DNA of 64,000 nt from an uncultured Aquimarina sp. (GCA_947496705.1 CANMDW010000029.1:1-64000); one strand, 5' to 3'. Shown: positions 26,645 through 37,578, counted from the stretch's first letter. Translations and numbers: made by a program. Notes: a model not told the origin generated them from the sequence alone.

Positions 26645-28009
26645 TTAGTATCCTGGGTTTTGATCGTTGATGCTAATTTCTGTATTTCTTTCAATTTCCT
26701 GTTGAGGTATTGGCCATAAATTGTTTCTGGTCGCTATAAAAGTTACGTTTGGTTTGTTAGAAATTATATCATCTGCAATGCCAAGACGTGTAATAGTAAA
26801 TAGTCTATCAGATCCTTCAGCAAAAAACTCCACTCTTCTCTCCTGGGCAATCAATTCAATAAAATTCGAAGAATTAAGCGTTATATCGCCCAATCCTGCT
26901 CTTTCCCTTACTTGATTGATATGATCAGAAGCCATGGGATCGTCTTCTCTTGCCAGCAATTCAGCATACATTAACAAGACATCGGCATATCTAAAAATAT
27001 AAGCATCGTCACTTCCGGTTCCAGGATCGGTATATTTTATAATTTCTCCATCAGAAATAAAATTAATTCTTTCATCATCAGCTTCAAAGGTTGAAACTAG
27101 ATCATCACTAGCTCCTACTTCTCCTCTACCTGCTTCTAAGAAAAAGAAAGCATGACTACCACCATCGGTTTCATTAAAATCTACGGCAAGAATAGCTTCT
27201 TGAGAATTAGCATCCCCGGTGAAAAGGTCACTATATCTGTTCGCCAGGCTAAACTCTCCAATAACTGGTTCAATAGTTATTTTAGCAGTTGCATAATCCT
27301 CTAATTCCATTTCTATTTTTGACTTTAATACCCTGGCCGAATATTCGTTAAAGAAATAAATATCACCTCCTGGATTTAAAAGAGTAACAGCTTCGGTAAC
27401 ATCGTCCAGAATAAACGCATACGTTTGCTCAACAGACGATCTGCCAATCGGGTTTGCATCTATATCAGATGGTAATATAAAAGCTTCTGTTTCCAAAGGC
27501 ACACCTCCATACACCTTCACCAATTTATAAAACATAAATGCTCTTACAGCTTTCGCTTGTCCTATGATTTCATTTTTTTCGGCTTCCGGACCTTCTATAT
27601 CGGGTACTTGATTGATTATCGTATTTGCTCTGTAAATTACTGCATAATGTTGATCCCAGTAATTCTGATTATCGATATTATTAAGAGCAGGATCGTTACC
27701 ATTAATCTCTGCAAAAGAAGGAAATGATCCAATATGAGCAAGGTCGTCTGCATACATCCCTGTCATGAATATTTCATACCCTCCGGTAACACGATCACCT
27801 AACGGGATTAAAACACCTACTCCATTATTATCATCATTTGACATGGCACTATAGAGCCCATTAAGAGCACTTTGAGCCGATGGAATATCGGTAATTAATA
27901 CTTCAACCGGAATTGAAGATGTAGGTTCGGTTTCTATAAATTCGTCAGCACAACTTACGACCAATGCTGATATCGTTAGTATAAAAAGTATCTTATTCAA
28001 TAGTTTCAT
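26645..28009 (-). CDS. SusD/RagB-family outer-membrane lipoprotein, module 1
   Basis: A 454-residue surface lipoprotein that caps the SusC channel and binds the ligand. It has a lipobox (LVVSCADEF) after a hydrophobic leader, and SusD features such as LNGLYSAMSNDDN, AKAVRAFMFYKLVKVYGGVPL and IAQERRVEFFAEGSDRLFTI. It starts 11 bases after the susC gene and is the last gene of the module. No glycoside hydrolase or peptidase is adjacent, so the substrate is open. The length is within the family range. Confidence 0.93.
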   Translation of the reverse strand: MKLLNKILFILTISALVVSCADEFIETEPTSSIPVEVLITDIPSAQSALNGLYSAMSNDDNNGVGVLIPLGDRVTGGYEIFMTGMYADDLAHIGSFPSFAEINGNDPALNNIDNQNYWDQHYAVIYRANTIINQVPDIEGPEAEKNEIIGQAKAVRAFMFYKLVKVYGGVPLETEAFILPSDIDANPIGRSSVEQTYAFILDDVTEAVTLLNPGGDIYFFNEYSARVLKSKIEMELEDYATAKITIEPVIGEFSLANRYSDLFTGDANSQEAILAVDFNETDGGSHAFFFLEAGRGEVGASDDLVSTFEADDERINFISDGEIIKYTDPGTGSDDAYIFRYADVLLMYAELLAREDDPMASDHINQVRERAGLGDITLNSSNFIELIAQERRVEFFAEGSDRLFTITRLGIADDIISNKPNVTFIATRNNLWPIPQQEIERNTEISINDQNPGY

Positions 28010-28020
28010 AATTATGAAAT

Positions 28021-31000
28021 TTAAAATTTTAAATTAATCCCAAACTTATATATTCTGTTTAACCCTTGAGTGAAAAAATCTGTTCCTCTTGAGGCATTCG
28101 AATCACCAAATGTATTGACTTCGGGGTCTAAGCCAGAGTAATCTGTCCAGGTAACCAGGTTGTCTCCGCCAATATAAATCCTTAATGTGGTATTTTTAAT
28201 TAATTGAGCAGGAATGGTATATCCTAAAACCACTTCTTTGAGCCTTAGATAAGAACCGTCCTCAATGAAACGGTCAGAGTCTTGATTATTATACGCCTGA
28301 ACCGAACCAATTCTTGGCCTAGGTATATCGGTATTTGTGTTTTCTGGTGTCCAATAGTTTAATTGGTCTCTAAATTTATTAAAAACAAAGGATCCCGATG
28401 CTCCTCCAAACGCTAATGAATTATTATATATGTCCTTATCTTGTTCAAATTGAAAATTTGCAGACAGATCAAACCCTTTGTATTTAAAAGTATTCCTTAG
28501 GTTGCCGGTCCATTTTGGTAATGGATTCCCCATAAAAGCTCTATCATTGGCATCTATATTGCCATCACCATTCTGATCAATATATTTTACATCACCTGGA
28601 CTAATCCCTCTATTAACCAATGATTGGGGTATATTATCACCTTCTTGCCAAAGGCCATCTGCCTGTAATCCGAAAAATGCTCCTAATTGTTGTCCAACCT
28701 CAATTCTGGTCGCAAAGCCCTGATCAATAGGTATAAATTGACCATCTGCATCTCTTTGTAATTCAGTAACTTCGTTTTCGTTGGTTGCAAACTGTGCTTG
28801 CAAAGTCCAGCTAAAATTGTCATTGTCAAAAATTCTGGCGTTAATAGATAATTCATGACCAATATTTTCAATACTACCTACATTGGCAGCTACAGTTTCA
28901 AAACCAGATGAATTTCTTAATGGTCTGGATAGAAGTACATCTTCAGTCTCTTTTATATAATAATCATAAGATATATCGACTCTATCAAAAAGAGTAATAT
29001 CCACACCCAGATTTGTTTGAGTAGTAGTCTCCCAGGTAAGATAGGGAGCGGGTAATTGTATAATCCCCGTTCCTGGATTTTCTGCATAAGATTGGGAGCC
29101 CGCAAGTAAACGTGAACCAAAATTTCCTATTCCAGATTGGTTACCCGTTTGTCCCCAGGATACTCTGGCTTTTAAGTTGGTAACGATAGTATGCTTAAAC
29201 CAATCTGCTCCAGATACCAAATATGCTGCTGAAAAAGAAGGGAAATACCCAATTTGATTGTCCTCTCCAAAAACCGAAGAGGCATCTGCTCTCATAACTG
29301 CTTCTATAAAAACCATATCCATATATGATGCCCCAGCTCTTCCAAAATATGAGAAAAGTTTTTGCTCTGTAATAAAGTTATCTGCTTGAACCAAAACCGC
29401 TCCTGCTACAGGAAGTTCAAAACCAGCCGGGATAGAAGTTGTGTTAACTTCAGTATCGTCATTGTTTGTTCCTTCAAAAGAAATTCCGAATAAGCCGGTT
29501 AAATTAAAATCACCTATTTGCTTTTTATAGTTTAGTGTAGTGTAGATGTTCCATCGATTTATCAGGTTTATTCCTTTAAAAGAGCTTCCATTAGATGGAG
29601 CGCCTTGTCTTGTTGTAAAAGGTTGAAATATTAATTCCTTAAAATCTACTCGTTCTAATGATGCTTTTGTATAGATATTAAAATCATCGGTAAAGGCATA
29701 CCTTAGCCCCAGATTTGAGAACATCCTGAAGGTCCTTGCTTCAGATTTATCTACTATTGCATTTTGAAGAGGATTAGAAAACCTGAACGGATCTGTGTTA
29801 AAAGAACCATCTTCGTTTAACAAATCAAATCCAGGTTGTTCTAAAACAGATGTTGTCAAAGCTCCATAAATATTATTATCCCCATTGATCCTTGAATTAT
29901 CTGTTTCAGTAATATTTACAGAACCATCTAAGTCTAGTTTTTCTGTCGCTTTGAAATTAGTATTCAATGTTAAAGACCTTCTATCAAAACTTTGGCCGAA
30001 GATCACACCTTCCTGGTTAAAATCAGAGTAATTGAGATAGAACCGTGCTTTCTCTGTACCACCACTCACAGAAATATCGGTCTGTCTTATTACAGCTTCA
30101 GAACCTCTGTAAATCGCATCAATATAACTATCTCCAAAATCAGAATTGTAGAATTCTTCACTGGCAGTAAACCCGTTGGCCGATGACCAGGTCCCAGGCG
30201 CGTTACCTGCACTTTCGAAAGCTGTATCGGCAAATCTATAATATTCTCCGGCCGTGAATACATCATATCTGTTTATCTCTTTTTGTAAACCAATATAAGA
30301 ATTCGCTTCTACCGTTAATTTTCCTGCTTTACCTCTTTTAGTAGTAATTAAAACGACACCATTTGCTCCTCTAGCACCATAAATAGCAGACGAAGATGCA
30401 TCTTTTAGTACCTGAATGGATTCGATATCAGAAAAATTCAAGTTATTTAATAAATCATTGTCCTGACCTCCAAAGGCGTTTTCACCAACCCTCCCGCTCA
30501 CTATTGGAACTCCGTCAACTACATATAATGGTTCATTAGATCCATTTATTGAACTGGCTCCCCGTACTCTAACGGAAAAAGCAGAACCTGGAACTCCAGA
30601 ATTTTGATTTATTTGAATACCATTTGCAGCACCTTGAAGAGCCCCGGAAACTGTAGGTGTAGCAATTCCTCTTACAGCATCAACATCAACAGACGATATA
30701 GCGGTAGTAAGAGATTTTCTTGTTTGTTCACCAAAACCTACCACAATAACTTCTTCTAGTATAGACGATTCTAATGACAATTGAGTGTTTATGGTTTCAC
30801 TATCTCCTACAACTACATCTTTGGTTTTAAAACCTACATAACTAAAAGAAATGATTGTACCCCTATTTACTGTTAGCGTATATCTACCGTCAAAATCAGT
30901 CTGTGTTCCCCTGTCTGTATTCTTGATAAGGATATTTACCCCCGGGAGTGGTAAGCCCTTATCGTCTGTAACCGTTCCCGATATATTTCTTTCTTGAGCA

Positions 31001-31059
31001 AATGTCATACTGTATATAAAGAAAAATAGCATTGAGAACTTGTAATAATGTACTTTCAT
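28021..31059 (-). CDS. SusC/RagA-family TonB-dependent transporter, module 1
   Basis: A 1012-residue outer-membrane channel for large nutrients, powered by TonB. It has a signal peptide (FFFIYSMTFA, then QER), a carboxypeptidase-regulatory-like domain (ISGTVTDDKGLPLPGVNILI), a plug (VRGASSINGSNEPLYVVDGV; DASSSAIYGARGANGVVLIT) and a beta barrel ending in KFGINLKF. There is no N-terminal anti-sigma-interacting (STN) extension, so control probably comes from the adjacent AraC protein, not an ECF sigma pathway. A conserved leader lies upstream. Confidence 0.95.
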   Translation of the reverse strand: MKVHYYKFSMLFFFIYSMTFAQERNISGTVTDDKGLPLPGVNILIKNTDRGTQTDFDGRYTLTVNRGTIISFSYVGFKTKDVVVGDSETINTQLSLESSILEEVIVVGFGEQTRKSLTTAISSVDVDAVRGIATPTVSGALQGAANGIQINQNSGVPGSAFSVRVRGASSINGSNEPLYVVDGVPIVSGRVGENAFGGQDNDLLNNLNFSDIESIQVLKDASSSAIYGARGANGVVLITTKRGKAGKLTVEANSYIGLQKEINRYDVFTAGEYYRFADTAFESAGNAPGTWSSANGFTASEEFYNSDFGDSYIDAIYRGSEAVIRQTDISVSGGTEKARFYLNYSDFNQEGVIFGQSFDRRSLTLNTNFKATEKLDLDGSVNITETDNSRINGDNNIYGALTTSVLEQPGFDLLNEDGSFNTDPFRFSNPLQNAIVDKSEARTFRMFSNLGLRYAFTDDFNIYTKASLERVDFKELIFQPFTTRQGAPSNGSSFKGINLINRWNIYTTLNYKKQIGDFNLTGLFGISFEGTNNDDTEVNTTSIPAGFELPVAGAVLVQADNFITEQKLFSYFGRAGASYMDMVFIEAVMRADASSVFGEDNQIGYFPSFSAAYLVSGADWFKHTIVTNLKARVSWGQTGNQSGIGNFGSRLLAGSQSYAENPGTGIIQLPAPYLTWETTTQTNLGVDITLFDRVDISYDYYIKETEDVLLSRPLRNSSGFETVAANVGSIENIGHELSINARIFDNDNFSWTLQAQFATNENEVTELQRDADGQFIPIDQGFATRIEVGQQLGAFFGLQADGLWQEGDNIPQSLVNRGISPGDVKYIDQNGDGNIDANDRAFMGNPLPKWTGNLRNTFKYKGFDLSANFQFEQDKDIYNNSLAFGGASGSFVFNKFRDQLNYWTPENTNTDIPRPRIGSVQAYNNQDSDRFIEDGSYLRLKEVVLGYTIPAQLIKNTTLRIYIGGDNLVTWTDYSGLDPEVNTFGDSNASRGTDFFTQGLNRIYKFGINLKF

Positions 31060-31090
31060 AGATAAAAATTTTTCAAAAAATTATACGTTA

Positions 31091-31216
31091 AATAGTTAGC
31101 ATAATCATAAAAGGAAGGCAAGAATATCTTGATGGCTAACTCAATTTTACTTTCACAAACTTGAACAAAGCTTAGGTGGAAATAATAACATACTCACCTG
31201 TCCCTTTTTATGATTA
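31091..31216 (-). promoter_or_regulatory. Conserved upstream region of susC, module 1
   Basis: About 120 bases closely matching 37607-37728 upstream of the second susC. It contains an inverted repeat AGTTAGC/GCTAACT (31094-31100/31135-31141), a CTTTGTTCAAG block on the minus strand and a GGTGAGTATGTTATTATTT block flanked by AGGTG/CACCT arms. The minus-strand text TAAGCTTTG may be a variant -7 box (TA-N3-TTTG). I infer the binding sites of the 7-TM AraC regulator here, or an mRNA leader structure. Confidence 0.7.
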
Positions 31217-31317
31217 TATAATAAAGAAACAGTTTGCAGAAAGAAAAATCGGTAAGCCCCATAAGCTTTTACCTTTGCCGAAGAAAGTTTACTTATAAGC
31301 TATGCTTTTTAGATTTT

Positions 31318-32814
31318 TTAAGACTTCACATATTCAGAAGGAGTGATCTTATTGTACTTTTTGAATGATTTGTTGAAGGTAACCTTGTTATTAAAACCTA
31401 CTTCATAAGCTACATCAATAATATTGATTTTTTTATTTTTTTCGGTTTTTAAAAGTTCTTTGGCTTCATCAATTCTATATTTATTGATCAATTCAAAGAA
31501 ATTAAGCCCAAAATGCTCATTTATTATCTGAGAAGTATTATGTCGTGTTGCACCCAGCAATTCTGAAAGCTCCTGAAGGCTAATGTCATTCTTTCTATAT
31601 ACCTTTTCTTCATTAAATAATGCTAATAGCTTTTCCTTTAGCTCTAGTGACAATCCCTTTGTAAGACCAGATTTTTTATATTTGCTTAATCCATTTCGAA
31701 CCCCCGTTTTAATATCTTCTATACTGCCAAATATACTGGGTTGAACAGACACCGTATAGCTAATATATAAGACTAATAATGCTATTGATGAAATCTGTAA
31801 ATAATATGGAAAACCATCTACGATACGCCGTATACTCAAAATATTATAAATAGTATAAGAGATAGTATGTATTGAGCATAATATAACAATGTTTCTTTGC
31901 CAGTTACGTTCTATTTTTACAAGCACATCGCTCTTAAATTGAACATACACTCTTATTGCTAAAACCATATAAATATATAATGAAACGAGTTTAGTATCTG
32001 AAATTAGTGTTAAATAAGGCCGTTCATCATGCAGCATAATTCTCAATTTCTCATCTATGGGTAAATTATATATTGGTATTAAAAAAAAAACAAGTAATAT
32101 GGTCGGGAGCAGGTGTAACATATCTACAGTCCTGAATCTGTATTTTAATAGTACCCGTTTAAAATAAAAATAAATAATAGGACCGTATAGAAATGAAAAT
32201 GAGGTCGACATATACAGTGTATGGGGTAGGTAATACTCATAGTTTGTAAGTAATAAACTAATATGAATTACAAAAATTGAATGTTGAAATACAAAAACAC
32301 TAATCAAAAGGTTTGCTATCCTATCCGAGCATTTTCTGAAATTTAATACAATCGCTATAAAAACACCTATAAAACCAACATACAAGCAAAATATCGACCA
32401 TAGATTTAATTTTTTAGCATACTTATTTGCTAATTGAATATAGGTTTCTGAATCGCTTATAGGATTAAAATAACTATGATTAACAAAAGAAACATCAAGG
32501 GTAGTTTGTATATACTTTTCTATATATTTACCCGCCAACCCGGGTTCTTTTGCTTTAGAATAAGAAAACGCTAGTTTTTTGAACGTAGATATCGAATCTA
32601 TACCCTTTTTCTTAAATACACGATACAATGATTTATTGACTAATCTATATGGCGCATTGGCGAAAATCTTCTTAGAAGATAAAAGGCTGTAAGCATCTGC
32701 ATCCTTATCTTTTATTAATATTTCATCATTCAAACAATACGCTTTTGAAGAGATAAAAAAAACAAGAAAGATCAACAAAAATATCGATGAGTTTATTTTT
32801 AGAATTAGCCCCAT
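31318..32814 (-). CDS. Membrane-tethered AraC-family regulator, module 1
   Basis: A 498-residue protein: N-terminal signal or anchor (SIFLLIFLVFFISSKAYC), a periplasmic TPR-like segment of about 110 residues (EKYIQTTLDVSFVNHSYF), about seven transmembrane helices (from LWSIFCLYVGFIGVFIAIVL to ISSIALLVLYISYTVSVQ), and a C-terminal AraC DNA-binding domain (LSELLGATRHNTSQIINEHF; VAYEVGFNNKVTFNKSFKKY). It likely senses an outer signal and directly controls the susC-susD pair 258 bases downstream on the same strand. Two close paralogues occur at 37824 and 39694. Confidence 0.9.
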   Translation of the reverse strand: MGLILKINSSIFLLIFLVFFISSKAYCLNDEILIKDKDADAYSLLSSKKIFANAPYRLVNKSLYRVFKKKGIDSISTFKKLAFSYSKAKEPGLAGKYIEKYIQTTLDVSFVNHSYFNPISDSETYIQLANKYAKKLNLWSIFCLYVGFIGVFIAIVLNFRKCSDRIANLLISVFVFQHSIFVIHISLLLTNYEYYLPHTLYMSTSFSFLYGPIIYFYFKRVLLKYRFRTVDMLHLLPTILLVFFLIPIYNLPIDEKLRIMLHDERPYLTLISDTKLVSLYIYMVLAIRVYVQFKSDVLVKIERNWQRNIVILCSIHTISYTIYNILSIRRIVDGFPYYLQISSIALLVLYISYTVSVQPSIFGSIEDIKTGVRNGLSKYKKSGLTKGLSLELKEKLLALFNEEKVYRKNDISLQELSELLGATRHNTSQIINEHFGLNFFELINKYRIDEAKELLKTEKNKKINIIDVAYEVGFNNKVTFNKSFKKYNKITPSEYVKS

Positions 32815-32897
32815 AATTATGACTATAAGATACGATAAGTTTTTCTTAAACCTTTTTTAAAACACCTTAGAAACTCAAATCTTAACATCTTATAAAT

Positions 32898-32928
32898 AAG
32901 TCGGCTAAAAATAAATCTTAGCCGACTT
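32898..32928. terminator. Hairpin after susD, module 2
   Basis: AAGTCGGCTAA (32898-32908) pairs with TTAGCCGACTT (32918-32928), an 11-base stem. The T-run is on the plus-strand side; on the minus strand, where susD 2 ends at 32948, the tail is TATTTAT, so termination there would be weaker. Confidence 0.7.
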
Positions 32929-32947
32929 TTTATACATTAAAGTTATT

Positions 32948-34339
32948 CTAATTGGTAGGAAAAACCCAGATTTCATCATCCAAAAGGTGGCCTCCTTGCG
33001 CCTCGATTGCAGCATTATACGAATCTGGATTCGTTACTCGTTCTGAAATCGGATATAAAAGACGTCTTGGTATGATTCCAGACGGGTTCAATCCATTAAC
33101 TCCTAAAGGATTTGGAGTTAACACAGGATAACCTGTCCTACGATAATCGTTCCACACTTCTAGAGGAGTATTACCATATAAAGCTTTATATTTTTCGCCA
33201 ATAATAATTTCGATATCATTCTCTAATGTTCCTCCCAAAGAAATTGCAGATACATAACCCGTTATTATCGATTCTGTAATCCCAAGATATTGCATATTGG
33301 TTGTAATGGCCTCTCGTAGTGCAGAGCTACCATCTGCTCCGGTTCTTTCCAGAGCTTCGGCTTCAATAAATTTCTGTTCTGCATAGGTCATTAATACCCC
33401 AGGAGAGTCTAACTGTGCCCAAAACAGATTCGTATTTGCCGAACTATAAAACAAAAAGTCGCCACCATCTTGCACCATATATAGCTCTTTCCTTGGGTCA
33501 TTATCCATAAAAGTAGCAAATTGAGTGTTGATAATCATCGTATTCGGACGCTGGATTCCAAAAAGTGCCAGTCCGTTTCCTGCATTTACCGAATTCGAAA
33601 AAGGAAACTCGGCCTGGTCACTATTCCCTTTCATTGCTCCTTCGGCCAAAGCATCTAAGGCATTTTGGGAAGCCTCTGGATCTCTGTGAACTAATTGTAA
33701 ATGATAACGAGCTTTTAAAGATTTAGATACTTTAATCCAATCAGAGGTCGATAACGGAACCAAATTACCATTCAATGTCCCCAAACCAGAACTAAGATCT
33801 TCTTCTGCCTCATCAAGAAGGCGAATGATTTCCTCATAAATAAATTCCTGAGAATCATAGGCTGGGAATAAGTTTTCTCCTCCCAGAAACGCTTCGCTAA
33901 AAGGAATATCCCCCCATATATTTGTGGCCATCCCCAGATTAGCAGCCAAATAAAGTTTGGCCAGTCCTCTGGATTGTATATTCTGCTCTTCGGTAGCTCT
34001 GTTGATAATATCGACACAGTCTCGCATAGAGCCGACATATAAACCAGTATTCCATGGATTCTCTGCATCTGTTTCACCAATTACATAACTTGAGTATGCT
34101 ACTTGTTGGGCATCAGAACCTGTCCATTGTTGTGTTAATATCCCGGCAAAACGTCCAAGAATAGAGGTGATATTTCTATGCGATTGTATCTGCATAATAG
34201 GAATGACCGCATTTGTAGGCACATCAGATTCTTGTGGATTGGCAGGATCTATATTGGTATCTCCATATTCGCAGGCAGATAAGAGCACTGCCAGAATGAG
34301 GATACAAATCTTTTGAATATTATTTATAATTTTCATCAT
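32948..34339 (-). CDS. SusD-like outer-membrane lipoprotein, module 2
   Basis: A 463-residue lipoprotein with lipobox LLSACEYGD and SusD-like helices (AKLYLAANLGMATNIWGDIPF; EKYKALYGNTPLEVWNDYRR). It belongs to the SusD-like family 2 type, clearly different from the module 1 protein. It starts 8 bases after the second susC gene. No enzyme gene accompanies the pair. The hairpin at 32898-32928 follows its stop. Confidence 0.92.
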   Translation of the reverse strand: MMKIINNIQKICILILAVLLSACEYGDTNIDPANPQESDVPTNAVIPIMQIQSHRNITSILGRFAGILTQQWTGSDAQQVAYSSYVIGETDAENPWNTGLYVGSMRDCVDIINRATEEQNIQSRGLAKLYLAANLGMATNIWGDIPFSEAFLGGENLFPAYDSQEFIYEEIIRLLDEAEEDLSSGLGTLNGNLVPLSTSDWIKVSKSLKARYHLQLVHRDPEASQNALDALAEGAMKGNSDQAEFPFSNSVNAGNGLALFGIQRPNTMIINTQFATFMDNDPRKELYMVQDGGDFLFYSSANTNLFWAQLDSPGVLMTYAEQKFIEAEALERTGADGSSALREAITTNMQYLGITESIITGYVSAISLGGTLENDIEIIIGEKYKALYGNTPLEVWNDYRRTGYPVLTPNPLGVNGLNPSGIIPRRLLYPISERVTNPDSYNAAIEAQGGHLLDDEIWVFPTN

Positions 34340-34347
34340 TGTTCTTT

Positions 34348-37300
34348 TTAAAAATTAAGTCTTAATGAAACGGCATAACTTCTGGTATTGGGCTGATTAA
34401 AATAATCCAGCCCTATCGCATTAGAATCTCCCGTCAAGTTAGTTTCAGGATCTATACCAGGATAGTCTGTCGACAACCATAAGTTTCTTCCAGAGAATGT
34501 AATAGATCCCGAACTGATAGGAGTTCCATTTAATAGTTTATCACCAAAATTATAGGTTAAAGACGCTTCTCGCAGACGAACCCAGGAGGAATCATATACA
34601 TAATCTTCAGAAACTCCTCCAAAACCATATCGCACCCAGCGGTTTGCACCTAAACCACCTGCGGGATCAGCTAATGCCACTTGTTGGTCATTTCTAACTC
34701 CTGTAGATACAAATTGTCCTTGCGCATTTCTTTGTGCAACAACACCATCAAATACAAAATCTGTAATTCCTCTTTGATCTGCTGTAGTTTGAGTTACTCC
34801 AAAATAATCCAAAATACCGCAAGTACCACACCATACATCTCCACCTTCGCGTATATCGAATAATACCGATAGTGAAAGTCTTTTATATGTAAAGGTATTT
34901 TTAATACCTGCCTGCCAATCTGGAATAGGGTCTCCTATCACTCCATCCTGTGGGTTTACAATAGGGAATCCATTACTTTCATCTATCATTACATTTCCAT
35001 TCTCATCTCTTAAGTATCGAGATCCAAAAAGGGCACCATAGGATTCTCCGGGTAGGATTCTTGAAGAAGTAGATGTAAATCCATCCAAAGTATAAGACTC
35101 TACACCCTCTGCCAAGGCTACTACAGTATTTTCAAAAGCAGTCCAGTTTAAATCGATGTTCCAGGTAAAATCATCTGTTTTTATAGGCACCAACGTCATT
35201 CCAATCTCGATACCATTATTTTCTATTTCTCCACCTATATTTATAAATCGTGCATTAAATCCTGTAGAAGGTGCTGTATCTACATCTAATACCTGATCTA
35301 CTGTCTTTTTATCATAATAGGTAATATCAAATCCTATCCTGGAATTAAAAAATCTAAATTCACCACCAAATTCAACCTCTGTAGTTTCTTCTGGCCGTAT
35401 TCCATCATTTCCCAAAGTTGGTGCTCTTTCAAAACCTACGGTATTAAGTAGCGGAAATTCATTAGCATCAATAAATCCATCTCCTCCTGCAGATCCAGAA
35501 TTGTAAAATGTTCTGGTTGCATAAATCGGCGCATCATTACCGGTTCTTCCGTAGGAAGCTCTCAACTTACCATAACTAAACACTTCGCTATCGATCAATT
35601 CACTAAAAACAAAACTACCTCCAAAACTGTATGACAAGAAATCATTATTATCTTCAGGTAAAGCCGAAGACCAGTCATTCCTTACCGTAGCATTCAGAAA
35701 AATCATTTCTTTATAACCAAATTTGGCATCTGCAAACACAGCATCAGTACTTTTTCTATTTAAAAGCTCTTCTGTAATTTGAGTTCCACCGTTGGCCACA
35801 TTAAAGAAACCAGGTATCGTAAGATTATCTGCCAACACATTTCTTCTTCGAAATTCGGTATTATAATTTTCATACCCTACTAGCCCGTTGAAGGTAATAT
35901 CCTCGGTAATATTTTGGTCGAATAAAGCAAAGAAGTTTGCCGTGATATCTTCATTAAATATATTATCATCAAAGACTCTTCCCTGTGGGTTTGCAGCAGA
36001 ACCTATATCTTCTCCGTTTTTTCGCACATCGCTATATCGGTCATAAGAATATCTACCCTGTAGTGTTAGCCATTCGTATGGTTTATAATCAAAAGAGAGT
36101 CGCCCTGTAAAACGGTTTACATCATCGGTAGCAGGGTTCTTTGCTACTGTCCAGTAAGGATTATCATACACGCCTGCCCGGTAGCTTCTTTGATTTACGA
36201 CCCCTGTTTGTTCATCTATAAACTGATAGGTTGCCGGGGTATCTGCAGCTTCTCTTCCGGTAAGGCCATTACCATTATCAAAGGTAGGGGTCGTTCTTGT
36301 GAGCCCCAGCATTATTCCTGAAATATTTGACCCTCTTTGCACACGTCGACCTCCTGAATTTACAAACGAACCACTAGCAGAGATTTCAAACTTGTCTGAA
36401 AGATCGGCAGATACATCTGCCCTAAATGATTTTTTACCAAACTCCTCGGTTGGTGATACACCAGTTTGGTCTAATTTTCCTGCAGAAAGATAATACCGTA
36501 CATTTTCTCCTCCTCCTCTTACCGATACATTAAGGTCTGTTAATAGTCCTCTTTCAAAAAAATCGTACTGGTCATAAGATTCTGCCGCCCTTCCATTTCC
36601 TGTTCCCACCGGAACCAATCTACCAAATCTATGAAAGGGATAGGAAGAATCGCCATCGTATTCTAAAGCCGAAATAGCCGGACCCCAACTAAAACCTTCC
36701 CGGGTCTCTGGTCCTCTATAAATAGGTTGACCTCCCGAAGGTCTACCCTGGGCGAATTCCCTTTGCAGATCTGGAGTTTGATTAATTTCACTCACTTGCA
36801 CTGTAGAATTAATGGATACCACTGGTTTTCCTGATTTACCTTTTTTTGTGGTAATTAACACTACTCCATTGGCGGCACGTATACCATACAATGTTTGTGC
36901 TGCAACACCTTTTAAGACAGAAATATTAGCAATATCATTTTGATTGATATCAATAGCTCTGTTAGAATTGACTGTTCCTCCTACCTGGTCATTTTCGACA
37001 TTGGTACTCGTATTATCAATAGGAACTCCATCTACAACAAATAATGGAGCATTACTTCTTAAAATAGAAGTATTTCCTCTTATCCTTATATTGGCAGATG
37101 CACCTACGGCACCAGAGGATGTTACTACAGAAACTCCCGGAGCTTTTGCCGTTAATGCACTTACTATATTTACTTCTCCCGAATTTTGAATATCATCATC
37201 GGTCACCGTCGCAATTGCATAACTTAACGATCTCGGTTTTGATCTTATCCCTTGTGCTGTTACTACAACCTCTTCGAGTTCTGCTGTATCCTGCAAAAGT

Positions 37301-37578
37301 TGTACATCTATTTGGTTTTGATCTCCTACTACTTTTTCAGAGTTTACAAACCCCACATAGCTAAATTGTAATACGGCCCCTCTATTGACAGTTATAGAAT
37401 AATTGCCATCAAAGTCGGTCTGTGTACCTATTGTTGTATTCTTAACAACAATATTTACCCCAGGAAGCGGTATGCCTTGATCATCGGTAATCGTTCCGGT
37501 GACGGTCTTGTTTTGTGCAAATACGGTACTAACTATAAAAAAAGCCAATACCAATAATTTGTAATGCTGTACATTCAT
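34348..37578 (-). CDS. SusC/RagA-family TonB-dependent transporter, module 2
   Basis: A 1076-residue outer-membrane transporter. It has a signal peptide (LVLAFFIVSTVFA, then QNK), a carboxypeptidase-regulatory-like domain (VTGTITDDQGIPLPGVNIVV), a plug (IRGNTSILRSNAPLFVVDGV; LYGIRAANGVVLITTKKG) and a long barrel ending SYAVSLRLNF. Like the module 1 transporter it lacks an STN extension. The first 100 residues of both are similar, while the barrels diverge, which suggests different substrates. It lies 8 bases upstream of the SusD-like gene. Confidence 0.95.
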   Translation of the reverse strand: MNVQHYKLLVLAFFIVSTVFAQNKTVTGTITDDQGIPLPGVNIVVKNTTIGTQTDFDGNYSITVNRGAVLQFSYVGFVNSEKVVGDQNQIDVQLLQDTAELEEVVVTAQGIRSKPRSLSYAIATVTDDDIQNSGEVNIVSALTAKAPGVSVVTSSGAVGASANIRIRGNTSILRSNAPLFVVDGVPIDNTSTNVENDQVGGTVNSNRAIDINQNDIANISVLKGVAAQTLYGIRAANGVVLITTKKGKSGKPVVSINSTVQVSEINQTPDLQREFAQGRPSGGQPIYRGPETREGFSWGPAISALEYDGDSSYPFHRFGRLVPVGTGNGRAAESYDQYDFFERGLLTDLNVSVRGGGENVRYYLSAGKLDQTGVSPTEEFGKKSFRADVSADLSDKFEISASGSFVNSGGRRVQRGSNISGIMLGLTRTTPTFDNGNGLTGREAADTPATYQFIDEQTGVVNQRSYRAGVYDNPYWTVAKNPATDDVNRFTGRLSFDYKPYEWLTLQGRYSYDRYSDVRKNGEDIGSAANPQGRVFDDNIFNEDITANFFALFDQNITEDITFNGLVGYENYNTEFRRRNVLADNLTIPGFFNVANGGTQITEELLNRKSTDAVFADAKFGYKEMIFLNATVRNDWSSALPEDNNDFLSYSFGGSFVFSELIDSEVFSYGKLRASYGRTGNDAPIYATRTFYNSGSAGGDGFIDANEFPLLNTVGFERAPTLGNDGIRPEETTEVEFGGEFRFFNSRIGFDITYYDKKTVDQVLDVDTAPSTGFNARFINIGGEIENNGIEIGMTLVPIKTDDFTWNIDLNWTAFENTVVALAEGVESYTLDGFTSTSSRILPGESYGALFGSRYLRDENGNVMIDESNGFPIVNPQDGVIGDPIPDWQAGIKNTFTYKRLSLSVLFDIREGGDVWCGTCGILDYFGVTQTTADQRGITDFVFDGVVAQRNAQGQFVSTGVRNDQQVALADPAGGLGANRWVRYGFGGVSEDYVYDSSWVRLREASLTYNFGDKLLNGTPISSGSITFSGRNLWLSTDYPGIDPETNLTGDSNAIGLDYFNQPNTRSYAVSLRLNF

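Noticed and set aside
26645..37578. Classical polysaccharide utilisation locus
   Set aside because: No glycoside hydrolase, lyase, sulfatase or surface glycan-binding protein lies near either SusC-SusD pair, so the substrate class is left open.
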